Below, piece by piece: positions 44,270-53,574 of a stretch of 64,000 bases of DNA. This stretch comes from Bradyrhizobium sp. Ash2021 (GTDB lineage Bacteria; Pseudomonadota; Alphaproteobacteria; Rhizobiales; Xanthobacteraceae). The notes under the pieces were generated by a model, which did not search any database, had not been told where the DNA came from, and worked only from the letters and a program-made list of their open reading frames with translations. The DNA is taken from NCBI RefSeq assembly GCF_031202265.1, contig NZ_CP100604.1, forward strand, positions 6,492,501 through 6,556,500, written 5' to 3'. A program made the position numbers and the translations under genes. The first letter of the stretch is position 1. Each line of letters opens with the position of its first letter.

Positions 44270-46012
44270 CTACTGATTTGAGTCGAGACAAGAGGCGCCT
44301 GAAATCCGGCGACCGTAGACCGACAATGTCATCGGCGGATCGATCTCGCCAACTGAAATCGTCCGCTCCTTTTCGAAGCAGCGCGAAAGGGCGTTGATCA
44401 CCTTGGGCGCGTCCGGATGCCAAATCACCCACTCAGGGCGCGGAGTCCGCGGCAAATCCACCACGACGATCCGCTGATAGTCCTCGCTCAACCACCGATC
44501 CGCGGTCAAATCGGTCCAGTCCGTTAATGCCTCGATCTCCTGCCGTGTGCGTTCTATTTCATCCGGCATCAACCCTGCGGCCATCCGGCGATAGTTGTAC
44601 GGCATAACGAGAGACCAGGCTGAAAACTTCACGTCGCTTGCAGTCAGCGCAAGCAACAGCCTGTTGTCGACTCCCACGATGCCGATAGGGACATCTGCCT
44701 GTATGTTGCCGCGAATCCTCGTGGCTAGGAGGTCGACCTGCTTCGGGAGGCTCATATTCTGATGGAATGCCGACGGCAATTTCAGACGGCCGCTGATCAG
44801 AAAACTTTGCGCCGCCACCAGCAGAGCAATGCTTGCGAAGGCGGCGGCCAGCAAACGCGCCCTTGATAATACCCGGCGATCCAGGATGACTTGCAGAGCC
44901 AGGCCACCTGAAATCGCCGCCTGGTAATCGACGTAGTTCAGGTAAGCTTGTACGCAAATGCTGCATTGGAGCTGACCGGCAACAAGATAATACAGTAGCC
45001 CAAGCCAATAAGCCGTCGTGAAGAACGATAGCCATCTCAATCGTGCTATGCCGAACGCCACCAGCGTCGCCACTGCGAAAAGAGCGGCCGCCACCTGAGG
45101 CAGATGGTGCCAGACCACCCAGTCCCGAACGATCTCGATCCGAAATGCCGATTGAATCATCGCATGCAATGATGCGGGTTGTTGATCGTAGTACACTGTC
45201 TGGCTGGAGCGGACAGCATTGGGGAAGAGTTCCGGCAGCATGCCGATCTTGATGAGCACCTCGGTCATGGCGGGAAAATACATGCTCACAAAGATGAACT
45301 TGCGGCCCCAATGGTGGGCCAGCGCGCCATATGTGGAAAGAAATATCACCCCGATCGTGGCTATCGCGGGAAGTGCCGACCGGCCCATCCGCACCAGAAT
45401 TGTCCCGAGGATGAGCGCTATGAAAGGCGTCATTTCCGGCCTCGTCAGATACAAGGCCGTCAGCAGAATACTCAGCATAATCGCACGCAGCCAGATGCGG
45501 CCGCGCTCGATGTCGATCACCACGTTCAAGGCACAAAGTTGAAGGAAGACAACGAGCGCGTATGGCGTCGCGCTCGAAAAGTAAAAGATGCTTTCCTCGC
45601 TGAAAGCAAATATCAGAATTGCAAAAGCCACAGCCCACCACGTGCCCCGAAGGCGGCGGATCAAGGCGGCAAGCAGGCAAATGTTGATGCCAGTCAGGAA
45701 CACCGACCAGAGCCGCGACATGATGACGTCATGGCCAAACAACGATTGCCAGAAGCCCAGTGCGAAGAAGTGCAGCGGCACATAACGGGTCGCATCCGTT
45801 TCGCCATAGGGCACTTCAAGGCCGGAAATGTACCACCAGGCTCTCACGATGTAGTTCGTTTCGTCGAGCCAGGTCCCTTGGGTGGTGACGGCGAAGCCGG
45901 TCCAGACCAGCCATGCCGCGACGACAGCAATTAGCGTTGCGATATCCCACCGGATGTCTTGCAGTGGTGTGGCCCTGGTCGACCGGTCAATCTCGTTCGC
46001 CTGCAGGGTCAA
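44270..46012 (-). CDS. GT-C type membrane glycosyltransferase (ArnT/PMT-like)
   Basis: 580 residues starting at TTG 46012, which overlaps the upstream stop (TTGA). No ATG lies near. The N-terminal loop has GTWLDETNYIVRAWWYISG, an Asp-Glu motif typical of PMT/ArnT-like GT-C enzymes that use polyprenyl-phosphate sugars. About 11 membrane segments follow (SRLWSVFLTGINICLLAALI, ALYLTRPEMTPFIALILGTI), then a soluble tail (LTADRWLSEDYQRIVVVDLP). The acceptor is unknown. It is flanked by two paralogous membrane proteins. Confidence 0.75.
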   Translation of the reverse strand: MTLQANEIDRSTRATPLQDIRWDIATLIAVVAAWLVWTGFAVTTQGTWLDETNYIVRAWWYISGLEVPYGETDATRYVPLHFFALGFWQSLFGHDVIMSRLWSVFLTGINICLLAALIRRLRGTWWAVAFAILIFAFSEESIFYFSSATPYALVVFLQLCALNVVIDIERGRIWLRAIMLSILLTALYLTRPEMTPFIALILGTILVRMGRSALPAIATIGVIFLSTYGALAHHWGRKFIFVSMYFPAMTEVLIKIGMLPELFPNAVRSSQTVYYDQQPASLHAMIQSAFRIEIVRDWVVWHHLPQVAAALFAVATLVAFGIARLRWLSFFTTAYWLGLLYYLVAGQLQCSICVQAYLNYVDYQAAISGGLALQVILDRRVLSRARLLAAAFASIALLVAAQSFLISGRLKLPSAFHQNMSLPKQVDLLATRIRGNIQADVPIGIVGVDNRLLLALTASDVKFSAWSLVMPYNYRRMAAGLMPDEIERTRQEIEALTDWTDLTADRWLSEDYQRIVVVDLPRTPRPEWVIWHPDAPKVINALSRCFEKERTISVGEIDPPMTLSVYGRRISGASCLDSNQ

Positions 46013-48384
46013 TTGCGCTCACATCCCAGATTTCGGCTAACGGTGTATACAGTAGCGAAAATGCCGACGTCGCGCACACAAAGCCGCACACGATCCCGCA
46101 ATCGTCGCAATATTTCACGCTCCAGAGGCCCCAGCGTGTTTTCGTCGCGCCGGACAATCACGAGTTCACCATCCTTCAGTTCGATCGGCGCGGCGGCGAT
46201 GCCTTCTGCGAGCCGGGGAATCAGCTCGTCGGTGAAGGTGTAGGAAACGGGCCAGCGATGCGACTTTCCGGCCCGAAGCAACGCAAGATCGGTGGCGAGA
46301 CTTCGTCCTTGAAACGTTCCCAGAAAGACGGAGGCTTGCTCATCCTTGAAATTGGCACGGATGAGGGAGACCGCTTCATCGATCATCTTTTCTCCCTCGG
46401 GCGCAATGTATGAGATCGTCCCGATCGGAGGTTCACTTTTTTCGACGGCACGCTCCAGCGTCGAAGTCAGATCGGAGACCGAGCAATGTCCGCTGTAACG
46501 GCACTCGTGAAACGCCATGTGATATGGCGAATTTGCCCTGTAGAGGTACACATATCCACAGCTCAATCCCCAGAAGATCGAGACGGTGATCAACCCGAAG
46601 CCCGTCCAGGCTGAAGGTCCCCAACTGCTCCAGTTGGCCGTCGCACTCAGATAGGGCGCGACGACGAGGCAGCTTAACGGCAGAAGGGCGAGCAGCAGAA
46701 CATTATCCACCGAGCGGCCGAGATAATACAGCGTGATGAAAGCGGCGAGCATCGTCATCGGCAAATAGCCGTAGAGAATGTCACGATCGGCCTTGTCTCC
46801 GAAGCCCGTGGCTCGCGCCAGCAGTAGCTTCCATACCAGCGATCCGATCAGCGACAGGACGATCAGAACGGGGATCCAGCCCCAGAATGTGTTGACTGCA
46901 ATAATGCCCCAATAATCCGAAAAGGCGTTGTAGACACCGAGAAACCGCAGATAGGTCCCGAAATCCGGTAGGCGCCCGGACCAAAAGGCGATCAGGACGG
47001 AGAATGCCAAGAGCGCGACAATCGGCGGCAGCAACGCGATGGGCACCTCCGCCAGCAGGACGCGCGGCTTCCGTTGAACTATCCGCACCGCTACCACAAA
47101 GCTGAGATGGATCAGAACTGACGCCGCGAGTGCCTCGATACTCCACCATGCCGAGATCGCGGATGCAGCGACAGTCCAGCCGGACCAGGTTCGCGACGAT
47201 GGAAGCAAGCTGATCGCCAACACCATCGTTGCAGGCCAAAGATAACGAAAACCCATATTGGAAGGTGCGGCGGCCAGATTGCTGTAGCCGCTCCCCCAGC
47301 AGCCAAGCAGCACGCTGATGATCGCAGATCCCAGAACTGCCGATGCGACGCGTGCGCTCGTAAGTCGTGACAGACTGACGAGCAGAGCCACGAAGAACAA
47401 AAGATTGAAGCACTGAACAAGTATGTTCGCCGTCCCCAACGTTGGGGGCAATGCCGCAAATGCAGCCCAGGTTGCGATCATCGGCCCCGGCCCATACTGG
47501 GAAAATGTGTCCACCAGCGGGATGCCTCCGTGCAACAGCCGCATCGCCGGACTGGCATTGGTCAGATAATGCATGGGATCCGTCGGGAGACGAAAATCAA
47601 AATAGAAGATCGCCATCGCGGCTACGACCACGGGCAATCCGGCTTTGCGGAAATACGCAGCCGCCGGATGCAAGGCTAACGAAGGCGCTTGTTCGTAGTG
47701 AGCGACGACGAGAACCACTGCAACCGTCACGATTGCCGAAATGACCCCAAGGGCCGGCATCGGATTGAAGCTCGGGGCAAAGACAAACTGTAACAGGGGA
47801 TTGAACCAGGGATTTGCCGGCTCGACATGGAAATTGAGGACCAGCGAACCAAGTATGAGTATTAGGGCAGCGGAAACGGATTTCTCCAAATCGAAATGCG
47901 CGAGCCGGGATCGGAGATAACCGGATCGTGCCAATGCCAGCACTCCGAACGCATGGACCACGAGGCTGACAAGCAAGATCCGCCATGCCCAGATTTGCCA
48001 GGACTCAAGTGACCGTCCGCTCCGGTGAATAAAAAGTGTCAGCGCGATAAACAGCGACGCCGAAAGGCCGGAACAGGTCGCGGTCCACACCATAACAGGC
48101 CCGAACCAGTCTTTCCTCCAGGGGGAAGACTGGCCAGCCAGGAGAAGCTTGCCGACCATCGCCGAGACAAAAACCAACTGGAAACCAGCCACTGAAATTT
48201 CCAGCACTTTTCGGCTGGGATTGATGCAGGCTCCAATGAAAATGACATACAGCAAACCCATACATAACAGGACAACTGCCATTGCCAGCTGCCCTGCAAC
48301 ATCGGGCCTGCCCTCGCCGCGAACCGGATGGGCGTTTCGACCAAAAAACACTGTCCCCTTGTCGCGCTGTTCGCTCCCCTCCAT
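46009..48384 (-). CDS. Large polytopic membrane protein, GT-C-like, first gene of operon
   Basis: 791 residues with about 15 or more membrane segments, longer at the N-terminus than its paralogue at 42377-44263. Shared blocks are DPMHYLTNASPAMRLLHGGI then PLVDTFSQYGPGP, LRFLGVYNAFSDYWG, TLYYLGRSVDNVLLLALLPL and the C-terminal PVSYTFTDELIPRLAEGI then LKDGELVIVRRDENTL. VDTFSQYGPGP probably sits in a periplasmic loop. A glycan polymerising or transferring role is inference. Its promoter faces that of the GtrB-like gene. Confidence 0.7.
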   Translation of the reverse strand: MEGSEQRDKGTVFFGRNAHPVRGEGRPDVAGQLAMAVVLLCMGLLYVIFIGACINPSRKVLEISVAGFQLVFVSAMVGKLLLAGQSSPWRKDWFGPVMVWTATCSGLSASLFIALTLFIHRSGRSLESWQIWAWRILLVSLVVHAFGVLALARSGYLRSRLAHFDLEKSVSAALILILGSLVLNFHVEPANPWFNPLLQFVFAPSFNPMPALGVISAIVTVAVVLVVAHYEQAPSLALHPAAAYFRKAGLPVVVAAMAIFYFDFRLPTDPMHYLTNASPAMRLLHGGIPLVDTFSQYGPGPMIATWAAFAALPPTLGTANILVQCFNLLFFVALLVSLSRLTSARVASAVLGSAIISVLLGCWGSGYSNLAAAPSNMGFRYLWPATMVLAISLLPSSRTWSGWTVAASAISAWWSIEALAASVLIHLSFVVAVRIVQRKPRVLLAEVPIALLPPIVALLAFSVLIAFWSGRLPDFGTYLRFLGVYNAFSDYWGIIAVNTFWGWIPVLIVLSLIGSLVWKLLLARATGFGDKADRDILYGYLPMTMLAAFITLYYLGRSVDNVLLLALLPLSCLVVAPYLSATANWSSWGPSAWTGFGLITVSIFWGLSCGYVYLYRANSPYHMAFHECRYSGHCSVSDLTSTLERAVEKSEPPIGTISYIAPEGEKMIDEAVSLIRANFKDEQASVFLGTFQGRSLATDLALLRAGKSHRWPVSYTFTDELIPRLAEGIAAAPIELKDGELVIVRRDENTLGPLEREILRRLRDRVRLCVRDVGIFATVYTVSRNLGCERN

Positions 48385-48581
48385 CCAACACTCTGTATGT
48401 TCCGGTTGCCCGTCTTCCCGTCGACCAAATCGCTTGAAGGTGCACTTGGGGCGAAGTATCGTACCTTCTAGTGGAACACAAGTTGTTAGTCAAAAACGCT
48501 GTTATCTGATACCATTTGGACGTCAACTCCTTATGGAATAGTGTAGAATTCGTCCGCTACATCATGATAATCGATCACCCC

Positions 48582-49625
48582 ATGACATCCAAGACTGAGT
48601 GCAAACTCGTTTCGATCATCATTCCGATCTTCAATGAGGAAGCAAATGTCAGGACGGCCTATGAGGCAATCCGAACGGTCTTCGACCCGCTGCATGATCG
48701 ATATGCTTTCGAGATTATTTTCCCGGACAATCACAGTACAGACTCCTCCTTCGCTCTTGTTCAGGCGCTCGCGCGCGAGGATGGTCGCGTCCGCGGCGTC
48801 AGGTTCGCACGCAATTTTGGCTTTCACCGATCGGTCTTGACCGGCTACCGCCTGGCGGCCGGTGACGCTGCCATCCAGATAGACTGCGACTTGCAAGACC
48901 CGCCTGAAGTCATCCCGGAATTTCTGGAACGATGGGAGAAAGGCGACGATCTCGTCGTCGGCGTCCGCCGCGAGCGCGCTGATGGCCAGACCTTCCTCTG
49001 GGCTCGAAAGCTATTCTACCGTCTGCTCGCGAAAATGTCGGACGACGACATCGTTATCGACAGTGGAGACTTCCGACTACTGGATCGCACCATTCTCGAC
49101 CAGCTCCAATCCATCGATGATGCCGCACCTTTCATGCGTGGACTGACGTCCATGCTTGCTGCCAAGCAATCCACCGTACCCTACGACCGCAAGCCCCGGC
49201 TCCATGGTGAAAGCAAATTTCCGCTTCGTAGTCTCATTGGTCTGGCTGTTAACGGCATGTTGGCACATTCGATCGTGCCTTTGCGGGTGGCAACGTATAC
49301 GGGACTGGCGGTAGCACTGGTCACGTTCCTGTCGACCCTGGCCTATATCGTCGGACGCCTCGTATTCCACGTACCGATGCCTGCGGGCTTTGCAACCACG
49401 ACCGCGCTGTTGCTGCTCGGGATCACCCTGAACGCACTATTTTTAGGAATTATCGGCGAGTATGTCGGGCGTATCTACAACCAGATTCGAGCGCGGCCGA
49501 TGACAGTCATTGAACAGAGCATCAACATCAACCTGTCGTCAGCACCAGCATTGCGGCGTGCTGGGGAGTTGCGCAGCTACCCAGGCGATCGCCCGACAAT
49601 CCCAGCGCAGATCGAGGGCAGCTGA
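48582..49625 (+). CDS. Family 2 glycosyltransferase, GtrB/DPM1-like (polyprenyl-phosphate sugar synthase)
   Basis: 347 residues from the ATG at 48582; ATG 48564 is possible, and no clear ribosome-binding site is seen. The cytoplasmic GT-A domain has LVSIIIPIFNEEANVRTAYE, VRFARNFGFHRSVLTGYRLA and QIDCDLQDPPEVIPEF (DxD-type). Two C-terminal membrane helices follow (YTGLAVALVTFLSTLAYIVG, ALLLLGITLNALFLGIIGEY). It should load a sugar onto undecaprenyl phosphate, the donor for the divergent GT-C proteins. No GtrA-like flippase was recognised. Confidence 0.88.
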   Translation: MTSKTECKLVSIIIPIFNEEANVRTAYEAIRTVFDPLHDRYAFEIIFPDNHSTDSSFALVQALAREDGRVRGVRFARNFGFHRSVLTGYRLAAGDAAIQIDCDLQDPPEVIPEFLERWEKGDDLVVGVRRERADGQTFLWARKLFYRLLAKMSDDDIVIDSGDFRLLDRTILDQLQSIDDAAPFMRGLTSMLAAKQSTVPYDRKPRLHGESKFPLRSLIGLAVNGMLAHSIVPLRVATYTGLAVALVTFLSTLAYIVGRLVFHVPMPAGFATTTALLLLGITLNALFLGIIGEYVGRIYNQIRARPMTVIEQSININLSSAPALRRAGELRSYPGDRPTIPAQIEGS

Positions 49626-49627
49626 TC

Positions 49628-50323
49628 ATGACCGAGTTCGACGGATACAGGGATATCTATGAATCGGAAATCGACAAGGCGCTGCGATTTTCTGGAAAAT
49701 CTCACGACTTTTTCACGAAAGTCAAAGCCGACAATCTGGCAGGTCTTTTCGCCAGACATTTTCAAGACACGGCCGGGGCAAAGGTGCTGGATATCGGTTG
49801 CGGCAACGGCAGCATCCATCCATTCCTGATGGGACATAATCCGTCATTGCGCCTTTCGGGAATTGACGTGGCCGGCGAAGTGATTGCGGAGGCGAAAACA
49901 GCTCACCCGAACGTCGCTTACGACGTCTACGAGGGCAAGCTGCTACCCTATCCCGATGCGAATTTCGACGCTGCATTTACGATCTGCGTCATGCATCACG
50001 TGCCCCCGCCAGAATGGCCGTTTTTTTTGTCGGAGATGCGCAGGGTTGTTCGGCCCGGCGGAATCGCGGTCGTCATTGAGCACAATCCGATGAATCCGCT
50101 CACCCGCCGAATCGTCAATAATTGCCCTCTCGACAAAAATGCCGTGCTTCTTCGCAGCGGACAATTGAAGGCCATGCTGTCGGATACGGGACTTCAGAAT
50201 GTCTCCGTGCAGTTTATTTTGTTCACGCCTTTCGACAATGCATTCTTCCGAAGTTTCGACCGAGCGCTTGGCAGCCTTCCGCTTGGTGCGCAGTATATGA
50301 CGGTCGGCCGCGTGCCACGCTGA
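49628..50323 (+). CDS. Class I SAM-dependent methyltransferase
   Basis: 231 residues. Motif I is AKVLDIGCGNGSIHPFLMG, then GIDVAGEVIAEAK (acidic ribose contact), FDAAFTICVMHHVPPPEW (motif II) and RVVRPGGIAVVIEHNPMNP (motif III). The gene starts 2 bp after the GtrB-like gene, so it is the same operon. It may methylate the glycan or its lipid carrier; the target cannot be read from sequence. The C-terminus (FDRALGSLPLGAQYMTVGRV) suggests a small cap. Confidence 0.85.
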   Translation: MTEFDGYRDIYESEIDKALRFSGKSHDFFTKVKADNLAGLFARHFQDTAGAKVLDIGCGNGSIHPFLMGHNPSLRLSGIDVAGEVIAEAKTAHPNVAYDVYEGKLLPYPDANFDAAFTICVMHHVPPPEWPFFLSEMRRVVRPGGIAVVIEHNPMNPLTRRIVNNCPLDKNAVLLRSGQLKAMLSDTGLQNVSVQFILFTPFDNAFFRSFDRALGSLPLGAQYMTVGRVPR

Positions 50324-50404
50324 CCTAATGGTTGCGAAAATGCTATATCGCGACGCCGTTCCAGATTTTTGCCGCGATCATTCGGGCCGCGCGGGACACG
50401 CGCT

Positions 50405-51637
50405 TCAGGCAATCCTCGCCTTGACCCGCTGCAGGAACCTGGATTGACGACGCAAAGACCGCTCGTAGCCAAAAATCTCGTTCGTCTCGCGTTTCACGAA
50501 AGCAGAAAAAATCGTCTCAAGCTCCGATTCAGCCTCCGGGCCCCGCACGCCCTGTTCCATGAGTTCCGGACCGATATTGTCCGAGATTATCGCGCGAGCA
50601 TCGGCCTCGACGAGATTGTCGCGTAGGAAGGCCTCCGCAAGGATCGCCGCCTCGATCTCCGAAACCCGTTCGGCAATGTCCTCTGCCACGCTAACTCCAG
50701 ACACGACGAACTGCGCGCGCCCGGGCCAATTGGCCGCATCGGCGGGGCTGTCCAGCGCGGACAGGAAGCTCACCGTTTCCAATGTCAGCGGACTTGGTTG
50801 ACTGCTCCAGTCCGAAGCAGCGGGAAACTCCGTTCCGTCCACTGCGACAACACCTGGCTCCGTGGTGAAATCAAGCTCCGCGCTGCCGCCGCCGGCGAAG
50901 ACCACCGCGACCCGCCGCCTTCGATACTGCGCGCGCCGGTCAATCCGCGTGACGATTTCGATGCCCGCCACGTCGAGCCTGATTTCGGTCGATGCGCCTC
51001 CTCCGACAGAAGCGCCCGAAACAACCATCGGCCGATTTCGGAAAAGCACATGGATAATCGACCAGATATGAGAAAATGCATCGTGTATTTTTTGCACTGA
51101 GACATTCAGGCGCTTCAGCTCGCCATATCTGATCTCGCTCTCTGGATCATACCATTCAACGGCAACTGTGCGGACCTCTCTATCTGACAGTATCTGCTGA
51201 AACTGATGCAGATAGCTTGTGAAAAGCAGATGAAGCCCAACCCCCAAAAGAAGACCCCGCTGTTCCGCAATGCGGACCAGTTCGGCAGCGTCAAAAGACC
51301 GCGTCACGAACGGCTTCTCGACGAGCACGGGCATTTTCGCTTGAAGCACGGTTCGCGCATCGGCGGCGTGCATATGGGGCGCCGAAACGATAATCGCTGC
51401 GTCCTGCCCAACAGCAAGAGCCTCGTCGAGTTCGTTCAGCATTCGGAACCGGGGACCCGTATCGGCCCACGCCGATGCTAATTGCGCAAGCGCCAGGCGA
51501 TTGTGGGTGGATACCCACGTCACTTCGCCGTTAGCCGGCAGGACACGTCGCAGGATGTCCGCATGAACCCTTCCCCATCGGCCGCCGCCAACTAGCAGCA
51601 CCCGCTTGGCGGTGAAGGGGCTCGAAGCTCTATCCAT
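50405..51637 (-). CDS. Gfo/Idh/MocA-family oxidoreductase
   Basis: 410 residues from the ATG at 51637. Rossmann start KRVLLVGGGRWGRVHADILR, then AAIIVSAPHMHAADARTVLQ and MPVLVEKPFVTRSFDAAELV (the EKP motif of the family). A C-terminal alpha/beta domain follows. It is the last gene of a minus-strand block with rfbG, rfbF and a C-methyltransferase, so it may reduce the 4-keto group of the methylated CDP-sugar. About 60 extra C-terminal residues lie beyond the usual fold. Confidence 0.82.
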   Translation of the reverse strand: MDRASSPFTAKRVLLVGGGRWGRVHADILRRVLPANGEVTWVSTHNRLALAQLASAWADTGPRFRMLNELDEALAVGQDAAIIVSAPHMHAADARTVLQAKMPVLVEKPFVTRSFDAAELVRIAEQRGLLLGVGLHLLFTSYLHQFQQILSDREVRTVAVEWYDPESEIRYGELKRLNVSVQKIHDAFSHIWSIIHVLFRNRPMVVSGASVGGGASTEIRLDVAGIEIVTRIDRRAQYRRRRVAVVFAGGGSAELDFTTEPGVVAVDGTEFPAASDWSSQPSPLTLETVSFLSALDSPADAANWPGRAQFVVSGVSVAEDIAERVSEIEAAILAEAFLRDNLVEADARAIISDNIGPELMEQGVRGPEAESELETIFSAFVKRETNEIFGYERSLRRQSRFLQRVKARIA

Positions 51638-51653
51638 TGGACAGCCCACCGGG

Positions 51654-52757
51654 TCAGTCTGTGGTTGCGGCGTAAGCTCGGATTTGTGCAACCGTGAATT
51701 CGCGGACCGCATCTTTCTGCTTCAAATCGAGCCGATACCAGTCCACCGTCATTTTCACCGCGCGCTCCAGAGGCAATCGGGGGTGCCACCCCAGTTCGAA
51801 TCGCGCCTTCGACGAATCCAGCCTGAGAAGGCGTGCTTCATGTGGATGTGAATCGGTCGACACGTTCCAGCGCGCGCCCTCACCCCAATATTTTGATACA
51901 AGAGAAATCAGATGGCTGACAGATTGCTCGCTCGAGGCATCGGGGCCGAAATTCCATGCGTCAGCCGCTCTCGGCAAACCTCGGTAAAGCTGCTCAGCCA
52001 ACGCGAGATAGCCTGCCAAAGGTTCCAGCACGTGTTGCCATGGCCGGATCGCGTCGGGGTTTCTCAGCACCAAGGGCCGATTCTGCGCAAACGCCTGTAC
52101 CGCGTCTGGAACAATCCGATCCTTCGCCCAATCTCCTCCTCCAATCACGTTGCCAGCACGCGCCGACGCAATCTTCAGGGTGGGCATCTCGGTTTCGATC
52201 AGGCTCGAGCGATAGGCCGCCGTAACGAGCTCCGCGCACGCCTTGCTGCTGCTGTAGGGATCGTGTCCTCCAAGCGGCTCGCTTTCACGATAAGGCCAAA
52301 TCCACTCGTTGTTGCGGTATGATTTATCACTGGTCACAATTAGAACGGCACGGACCGGAGGGCCGTCAGGACATGAAAGGTTCAGCCTTCGCGCCGCCTC
52401 GATCAAATGCACAGTGCCCATGACATTTGTCGCGAAAGTTCCAACCGGATCGACGTAGGATTCACGAACGAGAGACTGCGCTCCGAGATGAAACACGATC
52501 TCCGGATGAGCGAACTGCATGGCGCTGGAGAGATCGTCCAGGGAACGAAGATCGCCGACCGTGCTGGTCATCCCTTGGGAAACGTCGGCTGCTTCGAAGA
52601 GATTAAGGCCGTTATCAGGCGGCAGCGCATACCCGAAGACCTCGGCGCCCATATCCTGAAGCCAGAGGCTAAGCCAGCTCCCCTTGAAGCCGGTATGGCC
52701 GGTTAAAAAAACGCGACGCGCTTTCCAGAATCCGGGGTCGGCTACCAAACCAGCCAC
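51654..52757 (-). CDS. rfbG: CDP-glucose 4,6-dehydratase
   Basis: 367 residues from GTG 52757, chosen for the AAGGGGGA six bases before it. It overlaps the rfbF end by 16 bp; a TTG seven codons up is the only other nearby option. Motifs are VFLTGHTGFKGSWLSLWLQD (NAD), FHLGAQSLVRESY, IVTSDKSYRNNEW, DPYSSSKACAELV (Tyr-x3-Lys) and SARAGNVIGGGDWAKDRIVP. It converts CDP-glucose into CDP-4-keto-6-deoxyglucose, the branch point to dideoxy and branched sugars. Confidence 0.94.
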   Translation of the reverse strand: MAGLVADPGFWKARRVFLTGHTGFKGSWLSLWLQDMGAEVFGYALPPDNGLNLFEAADVSQGMTSTVGDLRSLDDLSSAMQFAHPEIVFHLGAQSLVRESYVDPVGTFATNVMGTVHLIEAARRLNLSCPDGPPVRAVLIVTSDKSYRNNEWIWPYRESEPLGGHDPYSSSKACAELVTAAYRSSLIETEMPTLKIASARAGNVIGGGDWAKDRIVPDAVQAFAQNRPLVLRNPDAIRPWQHVLEPLAGYLALAEQLYRGLPRAADAWNFGPDASSEQSVSHLISLVSKYWGEGARWNVSTDSHPHEARLLRLDSSKARFELGWHPRLPLERAVKMTVDWYRLDLKQKDAVREFTVAQIRAYAATTD

Positions 52758-53512
52758 GGCGCATCCCCCTTGGCCCAAAGGGTCTCAAGCACCTGCCGGT
52801 CCCGCAACGTATCCATTGGCTGCCAGAAACCGCTGTGCTGGTAGACCTTCAACTGATGCGCCGCCGCAAGACTTTCCAGCGGTTGCCGCTCCCAGATCAT
52901 ATCATCGCCTTCGATCAAGTCGGCGACCTCAGGCGAGAGGACAAAGAAACCGCCATTGATCCATCCTCCGTCGCCTTCCGGTTTCTCGACGAAGCTTGTG
53001 ACCAGGTCGCCCTCAATGCGCAGATTGCCGAACCGGCCAGGCGGACGCACGCCCAGTACAGTCGCTTTCTTGCCATGTGTACGGTGAAATTCGATCAGGC
53101 CGGCAAGGTCCACGTCCGCCACGGCGTCGCCGTATGTCAGGCAGAACGCGGACTCATCTTTCACGTACGGCAGAATTCTCTTCAAGCGACCGCCTGTCTG
53201 CGTGTCAAGGCCGGTATCGACCAACGTCACGCGCCACGGCTCGGAACGTTGTTCGTGCACATGCATTTGCTTCGTACGCATATCGAACGTCACATCGGAC
53301 GTGTGCAGCGCGTATTGTGCAAAAAATTCCTTGATGACGTAGCCTTTGTAGCCGAGGCAAATGACGAAATCCGTAATGCCGTAGGCGGTGTACAATTTCA
53401 TGATGTGCCACAGGATCGGCTGTCCGCCGATCTCGACCATGGGTTTCGGACGGACTGTCGTCTCTTCGCTCAGCCTGCTTCCATACCCGCCGGCAAGAAT
53501 CACTGCCTTCAT
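52742..53512 (-). CDS. rfbF: Glucose-1-phosphate cytidylyltransferase
   Basis: 256 residues, standard length. Motifs are MKAVILAGGYGSRLSEETTV then RPKPMVEIGGQPILWHIMKL (nucleotide binding), FCLTYGDAVADVDLAGLIEF and YQHSGFWQPMDTLRDRQVLE. Joins glucose-1-phosphate and CTP to give CDP-glucose for RfbG, whose gene overlaps. No RfbH dehydrase lies beside the pair, so the sugar is not a simple 3,6-dideoxyhexose unless rfbH is elsewhere. Confidence 0.95.
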   Translation of the reverse strand: MKAVILAGGYGSRLSEETTVRPKPMVEIGGQPILWHIMKLYTAYGITDFVICLGYKGYVIKEFFAQYALHTSDVTFDMRTKQMHVHEQRSEPWRVTLVDTGLDTQTGGRLKRILPYVKDESAFCLTYGDAVADVDLAGLIEFHRTHGKKATVLGVRPPGRFGNLRIEGDLVTSFVEKPEGDGGWINGGFFVLSPEVADLIEGDDMIWERQPLESLAAAHQLKVYQHSGFWQPMDTLRDRQVLETLWAKGDAPWLVW

Positions 53513-53574
53513 CGGCTATTTTCCTCTTTGCGTGATCGAACAACCACGCCGCCGCGCTCCGCGTGACCTACCCG

